The translations under genes were made by a program, and so were the position numbers. Below the pieces are notes generated by a model. That model did not search any database and had not been told where the DNA came from. It saw only the letters and a program-made list of their open reading frames with translations. 64,000 nt of DNA from Strongylocentrotus droebachiensis (lineage: Eukaryota; Echinodermata; Echinoidea; Camarodonta; Strongylocentrotidae). This document shows, in pieces, positions 33,701 through 45,129 of the stretch; position 1 is the first letter of the stretch, and each line of letters opens with the position of its first letter. The stretch lies in assembly GCA_035222895.1 (NCBI GenBank), contig JAVYIG010006561.1, positions 1 through 64,000 of the forward strand, written 5' to 3'.

Positions 33701-33970
33701 CATATGATTCTTGCCGAAATGTGAAAAAAGGAGACTGGCTTTATATCTATCACCAAATCATTTTTTTTTAAATCTTTGCTGGATTGATACACCAAAGAAA
33801 CCTCCGAAGAAGACACAGCTTATATTTCAAGCTCAGCCTCATTGGATGCTGTAAGATATTTCTGTATTCTATTTTTTCACTATTTTATTTTTATTTTTTT
33901 TGTCAACTACTGTATATAATTTGTTTCAGAGTGTTTTTATGTCTGGTAATGACAAGGACCCGACAATCAG

Positions 33971-34441
33971 GAAAATGATTATGTTGACGTAGCAGTGTCC
34001 TATGATGGAACATGGCATAGGCGAGGTTACACATCGTATCATGGGGTGGGGGTGGTAGTATCGTTAAATACACGGGAGGTTTTGGACACAGAGGTTCTAT
34101 CAAAATCATGTAAACAGTATGAGTATAAGAAGGGTTGGGATAAGAGAAAAGATAAAATCAAGCTTCTACCTCCTACATTCATGCGACTCAGTGCTCCAGA
34201 TCTCCTTGAGAGATGCCTTCCAGGTATTAACCAAGACAAGAATGAAAATGTCAATGCTCTCATCTGGAAAAGGTGTCCTAAACACCTGTGGAGAGGTCCA
34301 TGTGTTGTTGGCACTGCAGTCAACCTTGCAGTCCTTGCGTTCAACTGTGGTGCAGAGTCTGGTCGCAACAGAATCTTTAAGATACTAAATCTCAAAATCG
34401 GAATTCACGCCACTATTTCTTTGCAGAAAGGATCAGGCTAG
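33971..34441 (+). pseudogene. Mutator-like transposase, internally deleted, copy A
   Basis: An open frame of 157 codons containing two separated conserved parts of the animal Mutator-like transposase family. The first is DVAVSYDGTWHRRGYTSYHG, then EVLDTEVLSKSCKQ. The second is SAPDLLERCLPGINQDKNEN, then ALIWKRCPKHLWRG and NLAVLAFNCGAES. In full-length relatives, roughly 100-200 residues with the catalytic centre lie between them. Here they are joined as KKGWDKRKDKIKLLPPTF, so the frame is an internally deleted copy that remained open. No convincing start codon was found; it may follow the acceptor-like GACAATCAG. Confidence 0.65.
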
Positions 34442-34979
34442 GAAAAAAAGGACAAGAGTTCCGGCAGGGGAAGTTATTCAAGAGAAGAAAGGCGGTACTT
34501 AGGGCATTATTAAGGAAAAGTAGGGAAGAAGCTAATGAAGAGAGGGAAGGGGGGTTATATTCGATGGGTGGCTTTTAAGCTAAAAGCGTTGTGGTCATTA
34601 TACATGCATTGTTGAGGTGTTATGTCATCCCCACGATCACGATCCCTCATTGCGCATGCAACAAGATGATATAGGATTCTACAATATCATAATTAATTAA
34701 TCACTATATATATAAATATATATTTCTTGTTGTAAATATTCATTGATAGCTCTATCCAATTTTGAATAATTCTTTTTGTTAATACTATTTGGAGGGCGAA
34801 ATTTTCGATCAGGTTGCGTCGACGAGAACCCGTACCAAAAAAGTTTATGACGAACTCAGTATAAAGATGAAGAGCGCCGGGGTCGAAAAGAGCACAAAAC
34901 ATTCCTGAATCTCAGAGTCAGGAGGCCGACTGGGAGAGGGAGCTTCCCAGAAATAATGAGGATCTGCTCTACAGTCGTA

Positions 34980-35437
34980 GTGTACAATAAATAATCTGCG
35001 ACATTCAAAATCAGAAATCAAAGGAGATTTGTGAGAAATTCACAGAGGAGTAATGTTAGTAACATTTTACAATTTAAACCACCCTGTCATCAGTATTTAG
35101 ATAATCTAAGTTATCTAAGTGGAATTGAATTTGAAAGCGGTGTCCGAAATGGAGCGCTATCAAAATCAGTTCTTCAAAAAAAAAGCTTCTGCATTTAGAG
35201 CAAATCTCAGAAAAAGGAGCAATGAGCCAATCAAGGGTACTCTTATGCTGTAGCTTATACCCCTCATTTATCATGTTGTGGACAAGTCGGTCAGTAAGAA
35301 TATTTCATTCGTTATGCAAACAAGACATAATTCATTTAGACGCAACTGGGTCCGTTGTTACCAAACCAAACACACATCCTAATACCTGTTATACAATCTT
35401 GTTGCTAGACACCCTAGCAAGGGTAAAACGCCAGTAG
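34980..35437 (+). pseudogene. Transposase with DATGS motif, middle part, copy A
   Basis: Carries SLYPSFIMLWTSRSVRIFHS, then QDIIHLDATGSVVTKP. Many invertebrate and fish transposase-like proteins have this combination (xxxPFxxxLW....I......IxxDATGSxV). Copy A lacks about 65 bp before SLYPS that copy B retains. I cannot assign the superfamily. Stops precede this frame near 35095. Confidence 0.5.
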
Positions 35438-35840
35438 CCCTAGCAACATCAGTAACAAGTAGTCACACGGTCCCAGTAATAACTATATTTTTCTTCCTCA
35501 GTTAAGACAAGCTGAAGCTCAAATATATGGGTATGGGAACAGAAAGAGTCCTTTAATAATAATTGATGGAAGTAGCCAAGCATGACCTTCCTTTATGATG
35601 CATCAATTAAAAAAACCCTCATTACCAGAATATATATTTACTGACACGAGGGACAATGGAAAAGAATATGCAAGAGATGTTATGGATTTTGGTTAATAAT
35701 TTCATAGACTCCCCCTCGTAACCTCCAGCATATCGATGCTGGTACCCCAACCGTTTCATTTGGCTACCCTGCTGGAGAGGTGAGTTTGTCGATAAGAGAA
35801 CTGTTTGCTCAAAGAGCAGTCGATATTTTCTTGTGTATTT

Positions 35841-36460
35841 AGAATCTAAATAATGCATATCACTATAAAATGAGAAAGATAAGTTAAAGGGGACCACCAG
35901 GCAAAGAACAGCATTTTTGATGGACTCCCCCTTGTAACATTTATCCTAACATTCTGATTGGGCGAAAGTAAAAATAAGGGGAAGGAGTAGAAAATACAAA
36001 GGCTCATTGGACAGTTGGGTATATCCCTGCTACTACTTCCTGCGATGAATTAACTCCTTTGTCTACCAGTCCAAAACTTGCTTATAATCAAAGATTGTCA
36101 ACATTAACTTCCTCCCTCTGTGTTTCTAATCTTGGGGTAAATAAATCTAAGTCTTAAGTTTTGGCAACACTGGTTGAATAGGGGCTTTGTCTACTATAGG
36201 TCATGTACCTTTTCTATGTGAACAGATTTAATCCTAAGTTTTCATTCATGTGAATGGACCTAAACTCCAATAACATAAGGGGCATTCTCATTATCTACAA
36301 ACATCCTATTCTTGGAATATTCGGTCAAGTGGAAATGACCAGGTTTCATCTCACTATAGTTTGTTGACCTCCAGTAGAGAGGATGATGAAATAGGAGAGA
36401 GAGAGAGAGAGAGAAGGGGGTTACCTGGTTTAAAGGGGGATATCTCTACTTCGCTACAAA
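35841..36460. other. Spacer between duplicated blocks
   Basis: No gene recognised. Has a GA run at 36394-36416. The right edge is the start of the next partial repeat unit. Confidence 0.4.
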
Positions 36461-36746
36461 TGCAATAAAGAAAGAATGCTACAAAACAAAAAATCATGGT
36501 TCGCAAGAAGGATAGGACTATATCATTATCTCTAATGCGAATAGTGTGTATTGAATATGGTTACATAATTGCACTTTGTCACTTTATATGTATTTTTGTA
36601 ATACCGTTCATGTTATCTTTGTTATCCATCTTTTTGGTCCATGATTGTGATGGTGGAAATTAGTTATTTTCAATTGAATTTTCCTTTCAAATTTTATTAA
36701 AAATCTCAGTCATGCATGTTTTCTTTGCTCTGTTTTCATTCCGTAG

Positions 36747-36988
36747 AGATGCCGATCGATTTTGCTCATCCAAGTATGTGGGGGGATGTAAAGCATAGAT
36801 GCTTATGCCCGACAAAAAAAAGAAACAGAACGATGCCGGAGGAAAACGAAATAAGACGAGAACTTGTTGGCAACACAAAGCGGAGCTGGAGTATGAAGAG
36901 TAAGCAACAACTGGCAGAGATATAAACGAAAGTCTAAGCATGCAACCCGAACATGTTGGCAGCATAGAGCTGAGCTCCAGTACGAGGA
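36747..36988 (+). pseudogene. CWQH module copy 4 (broken)
   Basis: Acceptor CATTCCGTAG intact. Reads MPIDFAHPSMWGDVKHRCLC, then loses frame (RNRTMPEENE). The rest is recognisable in other frames, ending CWQH-like. The donor position has GACTAAGT, so GT is changed to CT and splicing there should fail. Confidence 0.6.
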
Positions 36989-37281
36989 CTAAGTTTCTTC
37001 CCGCTTTTCACTTCGATTTAATTCCTTCATATTTTTTTTTTTTTTTAGGGGGCGGGGGGGGGGAAGAAGTTAAAGATCACATCAAAGATCTCAAGTTTGC
37101 AGGGAAACTTTGGGAATGGAGGAGGGGGGGGGGGGGGGGGGGATAGGTAAGATTGTATGCGTGTCTCAACTCTGAGTATGTGAGTGTGTGTGGTGTGTCT
37201 GTCTTTGATCTATAATATTCATTCAGTATAAATAATTTGAAGACATTATGTACTGTGTATTAAACTATATTATGCATTTGT

Positions 37282-37376
37282 TTGACTAAGAGCAACAACC
37301 GTCAAAGATGCAAAAGAAAATCGAAACATGCAACAAGAACATGTTGGCAGCATAAGGCTGAGCTACCGTACGAGGA
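37282..37376 (+). pseudogene. CWQH module copy 5 (3' half only)
   Basis: Only the second half remains: TKSNNRQRCKRKSKHATRTC then WQHKAELPYEE, followed by a good donor GA|GTAAGT. The first two Cys and the acceptor are missing; the upstream side is joined to an AT-rich spacer. Confidence 0.55.
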
Positions 37377-37954
37377 GTAAGTTTCTTCCCGCTTTTCACT
37401 TTGGTTTAATTCCTTCATGTTTTCTTCTTTTTTTTAGGGGGGAGGAAGTTAAAGATCACATCAAAGATCTCAAGTTTGCAGGGAAACTTGGGGAATGGAG
37501 GGGAGGGGGATAGGTACATGAAGATTGTATGTGTGTCTGGGTATGTGAGCGTGTGTGGTGCGTATGTCTGTCTGTGCGTAAGGCTTTGATCTATAATATT
37601 GTCTTTACATTTTGATACGTTATGTAAATCAATGAAGATGTATGATTTTTTTTATTTTGTACTAAATGAATGCAATAAAGAATGCTACAAAACAAAAAAT
37701 CATGGTTCACAAGGATAGGACTATATCATTATCTCCAATGAAAATGGTGTGTATTGAATATGTTTACATAATATGTACTTGCACTTTGTCACTTTATATG
37801 TATTTTTGTAATACCGTTCATGTTATCTTTGTTATCCATTTTTTTTGGTCCATGATTATGTTGGAAATGAGTTATGTTCAATTGAATTTTCCATTCAAAT
37901 TTGATTAAATATCTCAGTCATGCGTGTTTTCTTTGCTCTGTTTTCATTCCGTAG

Positions 37955-38219
37955 AGATGCTGATCGATTTTGCTCATCCAAGTATGTGGGGGGATGTAAA
38001 GCATAGATGCTTATGCTTGACCAAGAAAAGAAATCAAGAAAGATGCCAGAGGAAAACTAAACACAAGACGAGAACTATCAATTTTGAGCATCCGACATGT
38101 GGGGGCAGGTGAAGCACCAATGTGTGTGCCTGACAAAAAGAAACAGAGCGATGTAAACGCAACACACGGCACAACACAAGAACGTCTTGGCAACATAGCG
38201 CGGAGCTTGATTGCGATGA
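37955..38219 (+). CDS. CWQH module copy 6 (double module)
   Basis: Acceptor CATTCCGTAG and donor GA|GTAAGA are both intact. First module: MLIDFAHPSMWGDVKHRCLC, then RCQRKTKHKT. Second module starts INFEHPTCGG and, after a small indel, continues VKHQCVCLTKRNRAMxxN-like text in another frame. Its terminal cluster has become RLGNIARS or CRKHTAQHKNVLAT depending on frame. The second half is therefore more decayed than in copy 2. Confidence 0.5.
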
Positions 38220-38887
38220 GTAAGATTCTTTCCGCTTTTCACTTCGGTCTAATCCCTCATGTTTTTTTTTTCTTCTTCATTGTTTATGGGGGAGTGGGTG
38301 GAGGGAAAACTTGCAATGAAGGCAAAGTCTCTCATCAAAGGTCAAAGTGTATTGTTTATGTGTCTTTTATTTTGCTTGTTTTCCCTCTCGGTTTACCACG
38401 TTTGAGTAGATTTGGTACAAAAATAAAGAGAAAGGATCTTTTTTTCCAAATGTGGTTATATTGGGCGGTCCTAAATAAAAGTGACCTATTGGAAATGCCA
38501 TGAAAGATGACATCATTTCAATAAGCTGTCAAGCAGGCCATAAACAAAAGCCTCTTAAACTCACTTGATCAAAATCCAGACACGTGATTCGCCGATATCG
38601 CTCATGAATGCTCGAGTCGAACTACCGGATTTTATCTTCCAAAACTTGCTCATTAGTTAGATCAACTGAAATACGTGTACTTTAATATGTTACTTTATAT
38701 GTATTTTTGTAATACTGTTCACTCTGTAAACCATCATTTTATCTATGTTATCCATGTTATCCATCTTTTTGGTCCGTGATTGTGATGATGGAAATGAGTT
38801 ATTTTCAAATCAATTTTCCATTCAAATTTGATTAAATATCTCAGTCATTTAATTGTGTGTTTTCTTTGCTCTGCTTTCATTACGTAA

Positions 38888-39046
38888 ATGAACATCGATT
38901 TCGAACATCCTACAATGTATGGGGCTGTGCGCCACAAGTGTGTTTGCCGTACGAAAACCCATGGACGCGAGAGATGTAAACGGAAAACACGTCACGCAAC
39001 CAAAACCTCTTGGCAGCACAAAGCTGAACTTGCTTTAATACGAAGA
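38888..39046 (+). CDS. CWQH module copy 7 (acceptor and one Cys lost)
   Basis: Reads MNIDFEHPTMYGAVRHKCVC, then RERCKRKTRHATKTSWQHKA. The fourth Cys is Ser (TSWQH) and the acceptor has GTAA instead of GTAG. The donor GA|GTAAGA remains. Without splicing, a 63-residue frame starting at ATG 38888 would read past it. Confidence 0.55.
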
Positions 39047-39312
39047 GTAAGATTCTTCCCGCTTTTCACTTCGGTCTAATCCCTGCATGTTTTTTTCTTC
39101 TTCTTCCTCTCTTTTAGAGGGGGGAGGGGGTGGAGGGAAATCTTGCAATGAAGGCAAAGCCTCTCAGTAAAGATCAAAAGTGTATTGTGTATGTGTCTAT
39201 AATTTTGCAATTGTTACAACTTCTATACTACTTAGTGTGTAAGAGAACCGGTAGACTCAGAGATCTTCTCTACACTGTTCATGGGGGGGGGGGGGGGGGG
39301 GGCACTGCTATG

Positions 39313-39751
39313 TTAGTCAATTGGCAATGCAGTGGGGGCCATGCTGGTGGTAAGTGGTGGTCGCAGCTCAAGGTTAAACGTGTCATGGAAAAGGTCCTGA
39401 AGAAGCTGTGGTGGTGGTTGTGATTTTGTCGGAGTGAATTTTGCTATCAGGTTCACCGCTGCCAGAGTGAATTCCTCCTCATGGCAAGCATACACTGTTA
39501 CACTTGTCCTGGCTGAAGGGCTTACTGATACACTGACTGTGCTGATAATTCCTCACAGACAGATCGCTTGCTTTTGTATCCCCTGAAGCTGACAAGAAAG
39601 CTACCCAACATGCATCCATTGGCTGCTCCACCCTTTCACCCAAATCTCCTGAAGAATGTCTTGACCAATCATCATCAAGGGGTGATGAAGGCCATACTGG
39701 TTGTGGTGATCTCTCTGGGGAAGATTCATGTTCTTTAAAAAAAAAAAACAT
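39313..39751 (-). pseudogene. Conserved antisense frame of unknown function, copy B
   Basis: Matches the 32012-32449 frame: EHESSPERSPQPVWPSSPLD at the start, then DACWVAFLSASGDTKASDLS. A 2-bp deletion near 39490 moves the rest (ACHEEEFTLAAVNLIAKF) into another frame. Protein text is preserved better than would be expected if it were only antisense noise. Family not recognised. Confidence 0.4.
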
Positions 39752-40632
39752 ATCTATGCTCTATTGCTTCACAAATTTCCACATCATTTCCACAGGTGGA
39801 TGTAATCAATGGAGTCTGAATCATCAATCTCGCCACAAGTTCTAGAATGAATTCAGATCAGGACTATGACTTGGCAGTTAAGGACATTGACATTGTTTTT
39901 CTTTGAACTATTTATTCACTACCTTGGCTGTATGTTTCAGATTAATTACAATATCGCATACCTGCATCGGAACCAAAACAGAGAAAGTAGATTGGGAATT
40001 GGGGCTAAGTTTTTTTTCTCTTTTTTCTTCTTTGCTTGTTTAGTTCCTTCCAAAGTTGAAGAAAAATATAAAACATTGTTTTTGTCTCTTCTGTCCCATT
40101 TTTTAAATCTGGCTCTGCTGACATCTTTGTTTAATTTAAAGTTCATTGACATGTCAGAGATGCCAAGTTTTGGAAACCAGAATCAGGGAGGATTTACAAC
40201 CGAGCAAAATGCGCGCTATCAAGAGTGCGAAGCGCTAAGTCCTGTGGCCACGGTCTTATTAGTATTATCGTTATCATTATTATAGGGTAACCAATATTCT
40301 CTATTAAATCAAGTGGCTTAATTTTCATGTACTTTTTAAGAAACGTTCCTGTTTTAGAGGCAAAATGTTTGTATAAATACAATGGACTGTTTGTATCAGG
40401 CCTTCTACAAGCGCTAAATCAGCTACTATGAACGAAGCAATAAGGCTGCCGGTGCTTCAGCAAGGTTTGTGAGATGTTTTTTCATCGAACCAATGCAGAA
40501 AATTCTTGCGACTAGGTTCACAATGCCATTTTCCAGCCATTTCTTTTCTGCTTGTTCGAATTCGAAGATGACAGTGTCGAAATTGGACCAGTATTATATC
40601 ATTTCTGGTAATGACAAGGACCCAACAATCGG

Positions 40633-41151
40633 GGAAATGATTATGTTGATGTAGCATTGTCTAATGATGGAACATGGCATAGGCAAGGTTACACATCGTA
40701 TCATGGGGTGGGGGTGGTACTATCGATAGATACATGGGAGGTTTTGGACACAGAGGTTCCATCAAAATCATGTAAACAGTGCGAGTACTGTATAGGAAGG
40801 GTTGGGATAAGAGAGGAGATAAATTGAGCTTCTACTTCCTATATTCACGCGACTCAGTGCTCCAGATCTCCTTGAGAGATGCCTTCCACCAGGTATTAAC
40901 CAAGACAAGAATGAAAACGTCAATGCTCTCATCTGGAAAAGGTGCCCTAAACACCTGTGGAGAGGTCCACGTGTTGTTGGCACTGCAGTCAACCTTGCAG
41001 TCCTTGCGTTCAACTGTCGCGCCGAGTCTGGTCGCAACAGAATCTTCAAGAGACTAAATCTCAAAATCGGAATTCACGCCACTATTTGTTCGCAAAGAAA
41101 GGATCAAGCTAGGAAAAAAAGGGCAAGAGTTCCGGCAGGGGAGGTTATTTA
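40633..41151 (+). pseudogene. Mutator-like transposase, internally deleted, copy B
   Basis: Same two parts as copy A. It reads NDYVDVALSNDGTWHRQGYT then a stop in REEIN*. One base lost near 40826 moves the second part (SAPDLLERCLPPGINQDKNE and KHLWRGPRVVGTAVN) to another frame. The internal deletion is shared with copy A, so it predates the duplication. Confidence 0.6.
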
Positions 41152-41687
41152 AGAGAAGAATGGAGGTACTTAGGGCATTATTAGGGAAAAGTAGGGATGC
41201 GGCTAATAAGAGAGGGAAGGGGGGTTATATTCGATGAGTGGCTTTTAAGCTAAAGGTGTCATGGTCATTATACATGCATTGTTGAGGTGTTATGTCATCC
41301 CCACGATCGCGATCCCTAATTGCGCATGCGACAAGATGATATAGGGTTCTACAATATCATATTTAATTAATCACTATATATATATTTCTTGTTGTAAATA
41401 TTCATTGATAGCTCTATCCAATTTTGAATACGGTATGCTATTTGGAGGGAGGGCGAAATTTTCGATCAGGTTGCGTCGACGAGAACCCGTACCAAAAAAG
41501 TTTATGACGAACTCAGTATAAAGATGAAGAACGCCGGGGTCGAAAAGAGCACAAAACATTCCTGAATCTCAGAGTCAGGAGGCCGACTGGGAGAGGGAGC
41601 TTCCCAGAAATAATGAGGATCTGCTCTACAGTCGTAGTGTACAATAAATAATCTGCGACATTCAAAATCAGAAATCAAAGGAGATTT

Positions 41688-42122
41688 GTGAGAAATTCAC
41701 AGAGTAATGTTAGTAACATTTTACAATTTAAACCACCCTGTCATCAGTATTTAGATAATCTAAGTTATCTAAGTGGAATTGAATTTGAAAGCCGTGTCCA
41801 AAATGGAGCGCCATCAAAATCAGTTCTTCAAAAAAAAGCTTCTGCATTTAGAGCAAATCTCAGAAAAAGGAGCAATGAATTCGAGCGTTTGCGTTTAATA
41901 TTATCAGAAGAAAGAAAAGAATCGAGTACTGAGCCTATCAAGGGTACTATTCAATGCTGTAGCTTATACCCCTCATTCATCATGTTGTGGACAAGTTGGT
42001 CAGTAAGAATATTTCATTTGTTATGCAAACAAGACATAATTCATTTAGACGCAACTGGGTCCGTTGTTACCAAACCAAACAACGCACACATCCCAATACC
42101 TGTTATACAATCTTGTTGCTAG
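41688..42122 (+). CDS. Transposase with DATGS motif, middle part, copy B
   Basis: An open frame of 144 codons. It reads KKASAFRANLRKRSNEFERL, then SLYPSFIMLWTSWSVRIFHL and DIIHLDATGSVVTKP. It preserves the linker that copy A has lost. It corresponds to the centre of a transposase-like protein. Other parts of apparently the same protein lie at 43930-44548 (amino end, Cys-rich) and 50705-51448 (carboxyl end). No complete copy is present. Confidence 0.5.
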   Translation: MRNSQSNVSNILQFKPPCHQYLDNLSYLSGIEFESRVQNGAPSKSVLQKKASAFRANLRKRSNEFERLRLILSEERKESSTEPIKGTIQCCSLYPSFIMLWTSWSVRIFHLLCKQDIIHLDATGSVVTKPNNAHIPIPVIQSCC

Positions 42123-42512
42123 ACACCCTAGCGAGGGTAAAACACCAGTAGCCATAGCAACATTAGTCACAAGTAGTCAAATGGTCCCAGTAATAACTAT
42201 ATTTTTCTTTCTCAGTTAAGACAAACTGAAGCTGGAATATGGGTATTATTATTAATAATAATTGACGGAAGCAGCCAAGCAGGACCTTCCTTCATGATCG
42301 CATAAATTCAAAAAACCCTCATTACCAGAATATATATTTACTGACAAACGGACACGAGGGACAATGGAAATGAATATGCAAGAGATGTTATGGATTTTGG
42401 TTAATAATTTCATAGACTCCCCCTCGTAACCTCCAGCATGTCAATGCTGGTACCCCTACCGTTTCATTTGGCTACCCTGCTGGAGAGGGGAGTTTGTCGA
42501 TAAGAGAACCGT

Positions 42513-43085
42513 TTGCTCAAAGAGCAGTCAATATTAAAAGAGTTCGACGACTTGAAATATGAAATATTTAGATTATATAAGAGGGACTTTGTTTCTATCC
42601 AACATGAGATAGAGGTCAGCAATCCGTCGGAAATGAAACCTGTTTTAAAGAATTCACCACACGATAGGGAGGCACAAGAAAACTTTCACCCTCCTTCACC
42701 TATCCAATCACTACCGTGCTCCATGACCAACAGCAAAGAGCTGTATGATATTCATGAAGAGGATTCCCTACACTATTCATCCAGAATATTTAGTGCGGAT
42801 GCAACTCTTCCGTATCCCGGAGAACACACATTGAGGAGGACGAAGCTGAGTTGGCAGCGCAAATTATTGGATACGAGTAACATGTACTTTGTGGTGGGAA
42901 CAGAGACGTCGGAAGCAGAAGTACAAGTGATGTTACTAGAACCTACAGAGGTTTTGGACACAGAGGTTCTATCAAAATCATGTAAACAGTAGGAGTACCG
43001 TATAGGAAGGGTTGGGATAAGAGAGGAGAACTCAAAAGAGGAGGATGATGCACCACTTGCAAAAGCACCAAACAATTTGAGTAGT
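42513..43085 (+). pseudogene. Chimeric transposase debris
   Basis: An open frame of about 159 codons fuses several pieces: an unknown segment, then ADATLPYPGEHTLRR, then EVLDTEVLSKSCKQ from the Mutator-like gene, and after a stop SKEEDDAPLAKAPNNLS. The last piece also occurs at 51400-51445, next to the DATGS-family carboxyl piece. It is best read as recombined fragments, not one protein. Confidence 0.4.
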
Positions 43086-43308
43086 AAGGTTTTTTTTAGT
43101 TTTTTTTTTTACTAACGACTGGGTAATCGTATTAATAAACATTAATGAGAATATTAACTCTTTTCTCATTCTCATTCATATGCATGTGGGAAGAGATAGG
43201 TACCTGAATTACAGTGAAGAAATAGGATCATCTACAAATTAATATAGACTGGAGAATTAATATCTTGATTGTGAATAAAATCAAAATTTATCTTGTTCTT
43301 GTTCACAG

Positions 43309-43680
43309 CATTTCCGATTCCTGTTGGATCCGTTTTTCATGAACATGCAGAGAAGAATGTTCAATAACCTCGAAAATCAGGAGGATTTTGTGATAAGAGC
43401 CAGTGCATCTTCAAAAACTATTGACTCTAGTCCTGGACAGTCTTCAAGAAAGAAAAGGGAGAAAGTGTTCAAGGAAAAAACAATTTCACAGTGGAAAAAA
43501 GACTGGGTTTCTTGTGAGACACGGGAGATGGGTATAACACAGACATCGCTACTACCGTGCAACGGGCTGTGCAGACAGACCCGTTTGTCAATGGAACAAC
43601 ATACGTTAAAAAAATTGCAGCTGATCGGCCCTGCCCTCCCTGATGCGGAATGTATGTGACTATTCAACCAGAACATTCAG
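43309..43680 (+). CDS. Exon of unknown transposon gene, copy 1
   Basis: Acceptor TTGTTCACAG precedes FLLDPFFMNMQRRMFNNLEN, SASSKTIDSSPGQSSRKKRE and KTISQWKKDWVSCETRE. Two further copies lie at 48795-49020 and 51690-51995. Function unknown. The upstream intron with GTAAGG donor at about 43083 is also shared with the 51.4-kb copy, so intron and exons were duplicated together. Confidence 0.4.
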
Positions 43681-43929
43681 TGCGGATGCAACTCTTCCGT
43701 ATCACCGAGAACACACATCTGGTCAGTATGTAGATGATAAACATCCACGTCACGGACCCGAGCAACGGAAAAGTTAGCAACAAGACAGAGACGGAGATAC
43801 CTGTCTTCCAGTCAAAAGTCAAAGAAGTCGAAGAAGAAAGGCATGTCTGTGACTAAGAAAAAGTCTAAGAAGCGTGCTGTTTCTTCCCCGTCTGATGCGG
43901 GGCTTTTGACTTTTGACTTCCTGTCTTCC

Positions 43930-44548
43930 AGTATTTCAAGAAAGCTCCCCTCTTCAACGAAAATGACTCTTTCAGCGAGAGTACAGGCAATGAATGGCAT
44001 TTCATTCTTAATCAAGCAGAATGGAAGAGCATCAAGCCCACGAGACAAAAGTCAAATCTTCAGGGAAAGTGGGCGGAACGTTATTCCAGGAAGTTTCAAG
44101 ATGTTTCAGAGGTTGAGTCCCGGTGTTCAAATACAATCACGTAAAGCTGCCAAGAAGCCGGAAGCATAGATGCCATATGCGAAGGCGATATGTCTATGTA
44201 AAAACAAAACATGTTGCGAATACAATTTCATCATTAAGAAAAAAGCTGACGGTAAACCAGACAAACAAAAGGGTCGACGTTTACAGATTGGGATATGTAG
44301 CCCACGGTAAAGAAAAGGGAGAAAAGAGGCACATTAAAGGGAAGAGAAGAGGGAAAGTTGGAACAGAGCTTGAAAAAGCTGGGGTCACGAAGTGGTACTA
44401 CCGGACAGTAGCATCAATGACAGAGGAGGAAAAGGAGGCAGGCAATTTGATTGCATGCGCTACACATGATGTACTTTGGAGAATATTGGCGGATAGAAGA
44501 AACAGGGACAAAATCCATGATGAAATACGAGAATGGAACGCCACATGA
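43930..44548 (+). pseudogene. DATGS-family transposase, amino-terminal Cys-rich part
   Basis: One frame has GNEWHFILNQAEWKSIKPTR, then LQGKWAERYSRKFQDV. Next comes FKYNHVKLPRSRKHRC with following Cys residues in another frame (ICLCKNKTCCEYNF). Then IKGKRRGKVGTELEKAGVTK and WYYRTVASMTEEEKEAGN. The order W..I.P, K..V...SRK..., Cys cluster, KGxxRGxxxxEL is that of the amino-terminal part of transposase-like proteins carrying a DATGS motif further on. At least two frame changes break it. Confidence 0.45.
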
Positions 44549-44616
44549 TGGATGGCAAATCTCACCTTTTTTTTAAGGCCGTTTAGGATATCGTAGCACA
44601 CAGCGAGTTACATTAC

Positions 44617-45000
44617 GACTATAGGGTAGGGGCAGTATTACGCAATCTCAAAATTAATTATGAACGTGTCATTGAATGTTTTAAGCCAGAGCATACTTCA
44701 TTGTATCAACATCAAGAGAGGCAAATTTATATGTGGCTCCAGGATTGCATGGAACGCTTAAACCAAGACCAATTGAAAACTTGTTTGCATTTCGCGACTG
44801 GTTCCAACACACTACCACTTGATGGCAGGATGGTACTAAGTTTTAATTCAGATCAAAATGAGCATAAATTCTTTGTTTCACAAACATGTTCAAATACTCT
44901 GGTCATTTCGCAGTATTTGTATAGTTCTGAATTCCTTCTTTAAATTATAACAAACATTGCAAACTCCCCTGAAATTTGGGCAGAATTTACGAGACTTTAG
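44617..45000 (+). pseudogene. HECT-type E3 ligase C-lobe fragment, type 1
   Basis: Reads DYRVGAVLRNLKINYERVIE, then CLHFATGSNTLPLDGRMVLS and VSQTCSNTLVISQYLYSSEF. The pattern (FxTGSxxLP...G.I...F, then xxxTCxxxLxIxxY) is that of the HECT C-lobe, with the Cys codon at 44887-44889 at the active-site position. Without the TAA at 44941 it would run on to IWAEFTRL and stop near 45000. There is no N-lobe for binding an E2 enzyme in frame. A more damaged copy is at 55720-56060. Confidence 0.55.
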
Positions 45001-45129
45001 ATTCCTATATACATAATCTCATATTTCGTCATTCAATTATGCATACTAAAGATACAATCGCAAGCGAAGGAGGTCGTCAGAGGAGAAGAGGTGGGAGTAG
45101 CAGAGGAAGGAGGAGCCGCAGGAGTATTT

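Larger units (their letters stand above)
30867..35840. repeat. Large duplicated block, copy A
   Basis: Starts with GCAATAAAGAAAGAATGC and carries, in order: CWQH modules 2 and 3, an antisense conserved frame, Mutator-like transposase pieces and a DATGS-motif transposase piece. It ends near GCTCAAAGAGCAGTC. Copy B at 37668-42535 has the same order and very high identity over kilobases, with small indels. A third, partial start of the unit lies at 36461. Confidence 0.85.
37668..42535. repeat. Large duplicated block, copy B
   Basis: Same order as copy A (30867-35840): CWQH modules 6 and 7, antisense frame, Mutator-like piece, DATGS-motif piece. Ends near GCTCAAAGAGCAGTC at about 42525, where the text diverges from copy A. 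Confidence 0.85.

Noticed and set aside
34039..34395. Minus-strand frame opposite the Mutator-like piece
   Set aside because: It is the antisense shadow of the well-supported plus-strand transposase frame.
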